A DNA stretch of 23,390 nucleotides, taken from assembly GCA_900547825.1 (NCBI GenBank), contig URII01000042.1, positions 1 through 23,390 on the forward strand. Reading direction: 5' to 3'. Origin of the DNA: an uncultured Porphyromonadaceae bacterium (lineage in GTDB: Bacteria > Bacteroidota > Bacteroidia > Bacteroidales > Muribaculaceae). Positions 20,791 to 23,390 of the stretch are shown here, one piece after another. The position numbers and the translations under genes were made by a program. Position 1 is the first letter of the stretch. Each line of letters begins with the position of its first letter. The notes beneath the pieces were generated by a model. That model was not told where the DNA came from and ran no database searches. It worked only from the letters and a program-made list of their open reading frames with translations.

Positions 20791-23202
20791 TCAGTCCTCG
20801 TCCTCATGGATATAACCGGAGTAGGACTGATGGGAATAGCGTCGGTAGGAATAACCCGAACGGTGGTCAAGACCGTTGAGAATAACTGCCAGATTTGTGA
20901 ATCTGTGATCATCATAATATGACTGGAGAGTGTTCAGGTCAGCTTTCTCAAACAGTCCGGCACGGATCACAAACAGGGTCATGTCAACATGCTTCTCCAC
21001 TATTTGGGTGTCGGCTACAATATCGATAGGCGGACAGTCTATGATAACATAGTCATAGCGCTTTTTAAGTTCGTCGAGAAGATTGAGGAAGCGCTCTGAA
21101 TAGAGAAGTTCGGTGGGGTTGGGCGGTGTTGTACCCATCGGGATGAGATCGAATGTGGGTATGCCGCTTACACTCTTCACAATTATGTCATCAAGCTCTA
21201 CCTTTCCTACGAGATAGTTTGTGACACCTTTACGGCCCGGGCCCACAAAGTTACTGAGCGAGCCTTTTCGGAGGTCAAGGTCAAGTGCCACTACCCGTTG
21301 CTGTCCTTTAGTAGCGAATACCGCGGCTAAGTTGGCTGCAGTGAACGTTTTTCCCGATGCCGGATTTAATGAGGTCAGCATTATCGTGCATGCGCCGTTG
21401 TGGGGTGTGAGATTCATCAGCTCGATATTGGCACGCACCACACGGAATGACTCGTTTATCAGGTTCTTGCTCTTGGGTTTTACCAATATCGGACGTATGG
21501 TCGGCTTGTGGTGGCGTGAATGGCGCTGAATAAACGATGGCTTGTCACCGACAAAAGGAATTTCGCCCACAAACGGAACCGACAAGTTCTCGATATCTTT
21601 GCGGTTGCGAACCTTAGTGTCGAAATTATGGATAAGGAATATGATTACCAAAGGTATTATCAGCCCTATGGCCACAGCAGCCATGATTATGTTGCTCTTG
21701 TGTGGAGCGATAGGTGCACCGGGTCCAGCCGGTTCGGAAATCATGCGTGTGTTGTCGGCGGTGTAAGCCTGATTAAGCTCGTTTTCCTCGCGTTTCTGGA
21801 GAAGGAAGAGATAAAGCGATTCCTTTACTTTCTGCTGACGCTCTACCCCCAGGAGATATTTGGCCTGTCCGGGATTTGCGGCAAGATGCGAGGTGTTCTT
21901 CATCTCTTGGCTTTCAAGGCTTTTGAGACGTGTGTTGAGCGACATTATCAGATTGTCGATCGATGAAAGCAGAACAGCCCGCATGCTGTTGAGCCGGTTG
22001 GTACGTTCCACTACTGCGGGGTTGTTGTCCGACGAGTTTGCAAGCAGCCTGTTGCGTTCATTCACTATTTTGTTGTACTCACCGATCTGGGAATCAACAT
22101 TAGTGCCCTCTATGCCTGCCGGATTGGATATGAGCTGGTCAATTGAGCTGTTGTTAAGTTCGCGGCGCACATATTTGGCAAGTGAAATCTGAGTGTTTAG
22201 CTCTGTGATAGCCTGCTGATTTTGTGCAAGGCCTGACATATACATGCTGGCAGTTGACGATACATCCGGTATCAGGTTGGCTGATTTGAATGCGGAAATG
22301 TCGTTCTCCACATTGCCCAGCTCATTTTCAATGACACCGAGGCGGTCGTTGATGAACTGAGAGGTGGATATCGCAGCCTGGTTGCGTTCCATTATCCATC
22401 GTTCGTTATACACATCAACTAATGCATTAAGTATGTCCTCGGCTCGTTGAGGTGAACGGTCGGTTATGCTTATGCGTATGATGGAAGTGCCGAACGCTTC
22501 CGGTTCTGTTGCCAATGCGCCGGCAAAGCCTCCTGCAACTCCTTTCACCGTGGAATGTGTATATACTATCGGCTCATTTATGAATTCGCTGTTATAGGCA
22601 GGCGTGAGCTGGAGTTTGAACTCTCCCGCAGGTATTTTGAAAGGTTTCCCTATCTGGCCGTTGATCGTGTGATCGGGATTTCCTGATATGTCACTTATCT
22701 CGAATTCCTTTTGGGATTTAAGTGTTATAGTGAATTGGAACCAGGAATTATTACTGAGTGAATCAACCGGATTTACTATCACAGGTGATGTCTTGTAAAG
22801 CAGTTCATCGCGCAACCCTTTCGGCATGGTATAGGTCTCATTGAGGTTAAGACGTTCCACTATATCAGACATAAGGCTTGGCGAGCGCAGCGTGATAAGC
22901 TCGTTTTCTATACTTGTGCTACCCTGTTTTATTCCGAGGTCGGAAAGATCGGGCATGGAGGCCGACATTGAGCTGTTATTTGCCTGATCTTTGATCAGCA
23001 CTGAAATGCTTCTTGAATATGTCGGCACTGTTTTCATCAGTTTTATGCTTGCGAAAGTGACGCAAACAACCACTGAGATCAGAAACCAATACCAGTTGGC
23101 TACAATGCTGTATAGCAGTTCCTTCATGTCTACTCCTTGCGAGGAACTGCGGGCGGATCTTTTTATTCCGGAAGTCTCGGCTTTAGGCTGATTCGTTACC
23201 AT
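20791..23202 (-). CDS. wzc: Wzc-type polysaccharide co-polymerase and tyrosine autokinase
   Basis: An 803-residue inner-membrane protein controlling capsule polymer length and export. Two membrane helices (about 36-55 and 505-525) bracket a periplasmic Wzz-like domain with a long coiled-coil region (about 270-480). The cytoplasmic BY-kinase follows: Walker A NPASGKT (613-619), Walker A' ALDLDLR (639-645), Walker B VIIDCPP (719-725, Asp722). The tail carries five tyrosines (784, 786, 789, 794, 797), the expected autophosphorylation cluster. A fused membrane and kinase form is usual in Gram-negatives. Its ATG overlaps the end of wza by 7 bases, giving the order wza-wzc-glycosyltransferase. Confidence 0.95.
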   Translation of the reverse strand: MVTNQPKAETSGIKRSARSSSQGVDMKELLYSIVANWYWFLISVVVCVTFASIKLMKTVPTYSRSISVLIKDQANNSSMSASMPDLSDLGIKQGSTSIENELITLRSPSLMSDIVERLNLNETYTMPKGLRDELLYKTSPVIVNPVDSLSNNSWFQFTITLKSQKEFEISDISGNPDHTINGQIGKPFKIPAGEFKLQLTPAYNSEFINEPIVYTHSTVKGVAGGFAGALATEPEAFGTSIIRISITDRSPQRAEDILNALVDVYNERWIMERNQAAISTSQFINDRLGVIENELGNVENDISAFKSANLIPDVSSTASMYMSGLAQNQQAITELNTQISLAKYVRRELNNSSIDQLISNPAGIEGTNVDSQIGEYNKIVNERNRLLANSSDNNPAVVERTNRLNSMRAVLLSSIDNLIMSLNTRLKSLESQEMKNTSHLAANPGQAKYLLGVERQQKVKESLYLFLLQKREENELNQAYTADNTRMISEPAGPGAPIAPHKSNIIMAAVAIGLIIPLVIIFLIHNFDTKVRNRKDIENLSVPFVGEIPFVGDKPSFIQRHSRHHKPTIRPILVKPKSKNLINESFRVVRANIELMNLTPHNGACTIMLTSLNPASGKTFTAANLAAVFATKGQQRVVALDLDLRKGSLSNFVGPGRKGVTNYLVGKVELDDIIVKSVSGIPTFDLIPMGTTPPNPTELLYSERFLNLLDELKKRYDYVIIDCPPIDIVADTQIVEKHVDMTLFVIRAGLFEKADLNTLQSYYDDHRFTNLAVILNGLDHRSGYSYRRYSHQSYSGYIHEDED

Positions 23203-23390
23203 TTTACGATGAACAATGTAAGGGTCATTAAGAATGAAGCGAGGGAGGTGTATATAGCTACGCTTTTCCAGGAGTTTGCATTTACTGATGACTCACCTGT
23301 TTTTTTGCCGTTAGGCTCTACATATATTATGTCATTCTGTTTTACGTAGAACACCGGCGAATTAAACATGTCGGCAGACCGAAGGTCAAC
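23196..23390 (-). CDS. wza: Wza-type polysaccharide export protein, C-terminal part (runs off right edge)
   Basis: Reading the minus strand from the right edge gives 64 residues ending at TAA 23196-23198. They contain DLRSADMFNSPVFYVKQND and IIYVEPNG, the end of a SLBB/periplasmic export domain as in Wza, followed by a Ser/Asn spacer and a C-terminal hydrophobic helix (VAIYTSLASFLMTLTLFIV). The SADMFNSPVFYVKQNDIIYVEP pattern before wzc is standard in Bacteroidetes capsule loci. The protein forms the outer-membrane exit channel with Wzc. The stop overlaps the wzc start by 7 bases. The N-terminal part lies outside the window. Confidence 0.88.
   Translation of the reverse strand, partial: VDLRSADMFNSPVFYVKQNDIIYVEPNGKKTGESSVNANSWKSVAIYTSLASFLMTLTLFIVKW

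Overview
The window looks like a chromosomal segment of a Bacteroidales bacterium. Family markers agree: a rubredoxin-first rubrerythrin, a CapA-like exoprotein, DUF4491, DUF4924, a GT117/DUF2723 membrane glycosyltransferase, and a Wza/Wzc capsule pair. Several intergenic regions carry the Bacteroidetes sigma-ABfr promoter form (-33 TTTG or TTG, 19-20 bp, -7 TAnnTTTG), and Shine-Dalgarno sites are scarce. The moderate GC content and overall gene set would fit Muribaculaceae, but I cannot prove the family. I see no insertion sequence, phage, CRISPR array, tRNA or rRNA.

Layout, left to right. (1) 1-2932: the tail of an unknown membrane protein, a terminator, malate dehydrogenase, a convergent orphan RseC-like protein, divergent yraN, and a rubrerythrin with its own promoter and terminator. 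(2) 2981-6709: a co-directional CapA-family exoprotein, ligA and a YqgE/AlgH protein. (3) 6710-7976: a 573 bp AT-rich gap with a promoter, then a secreted NlpC/P60 hydrolase ended by a strong two-way terminator. (4) 7990-10187, minus strand: an operon with its own promoter, consisting of a small acidic protein, agmatine deiminase and N-carbamoylputrescine amidase, i.e. agmatine to putrescine. (5) 10295-14267: a tetrameric-type cation channel with a degenerate selectivity filter, a diiron-hemerythrin/LuxR fusion regulator with its own promoter and an adjoining palindrome, DUF4491, a Bcr/CflA-type MFS exporter, and a convergent FMN flavoprotein. (6) 14354-19399: a GT117/DUF2723 glycosyltransferase split by an in-frame TAG, a NodB-type polysaccharide deacetylase, and epoxyqueuosine reductase QueG. 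(7) 19394-23390, minus strand: DUF4924, a family 2 glycosyltransferase, the Wzc tyrosine autokinase, and the C-terminus of the Wza export protein, which form the start of a capsule/exopolysaccharide locus continuing past the right edge.

Most of the window is housekeeping. The most interesting part is 10295-13684. Its regulator keeps all six diiron ligands of the RIC/YtfE family but has lost the N-terminal vicinal cysteines and gained a LuxR DNA-binding domain. It is translationally coupled to DUF4491, sits just before an efflux pump, and has an 18 bp palindrome at the edge of its own promoter. I read this as a possible NO-, oxygen- or iron-responsive control module; that function is inference. 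Second is the GT117 gene, whose TAG is notable because none of the other 23 genes with a visible stop uses TAG. Third is the recurrence of -7 boxes only a few bases before start codons, implying very short or absent mRNA leaders.
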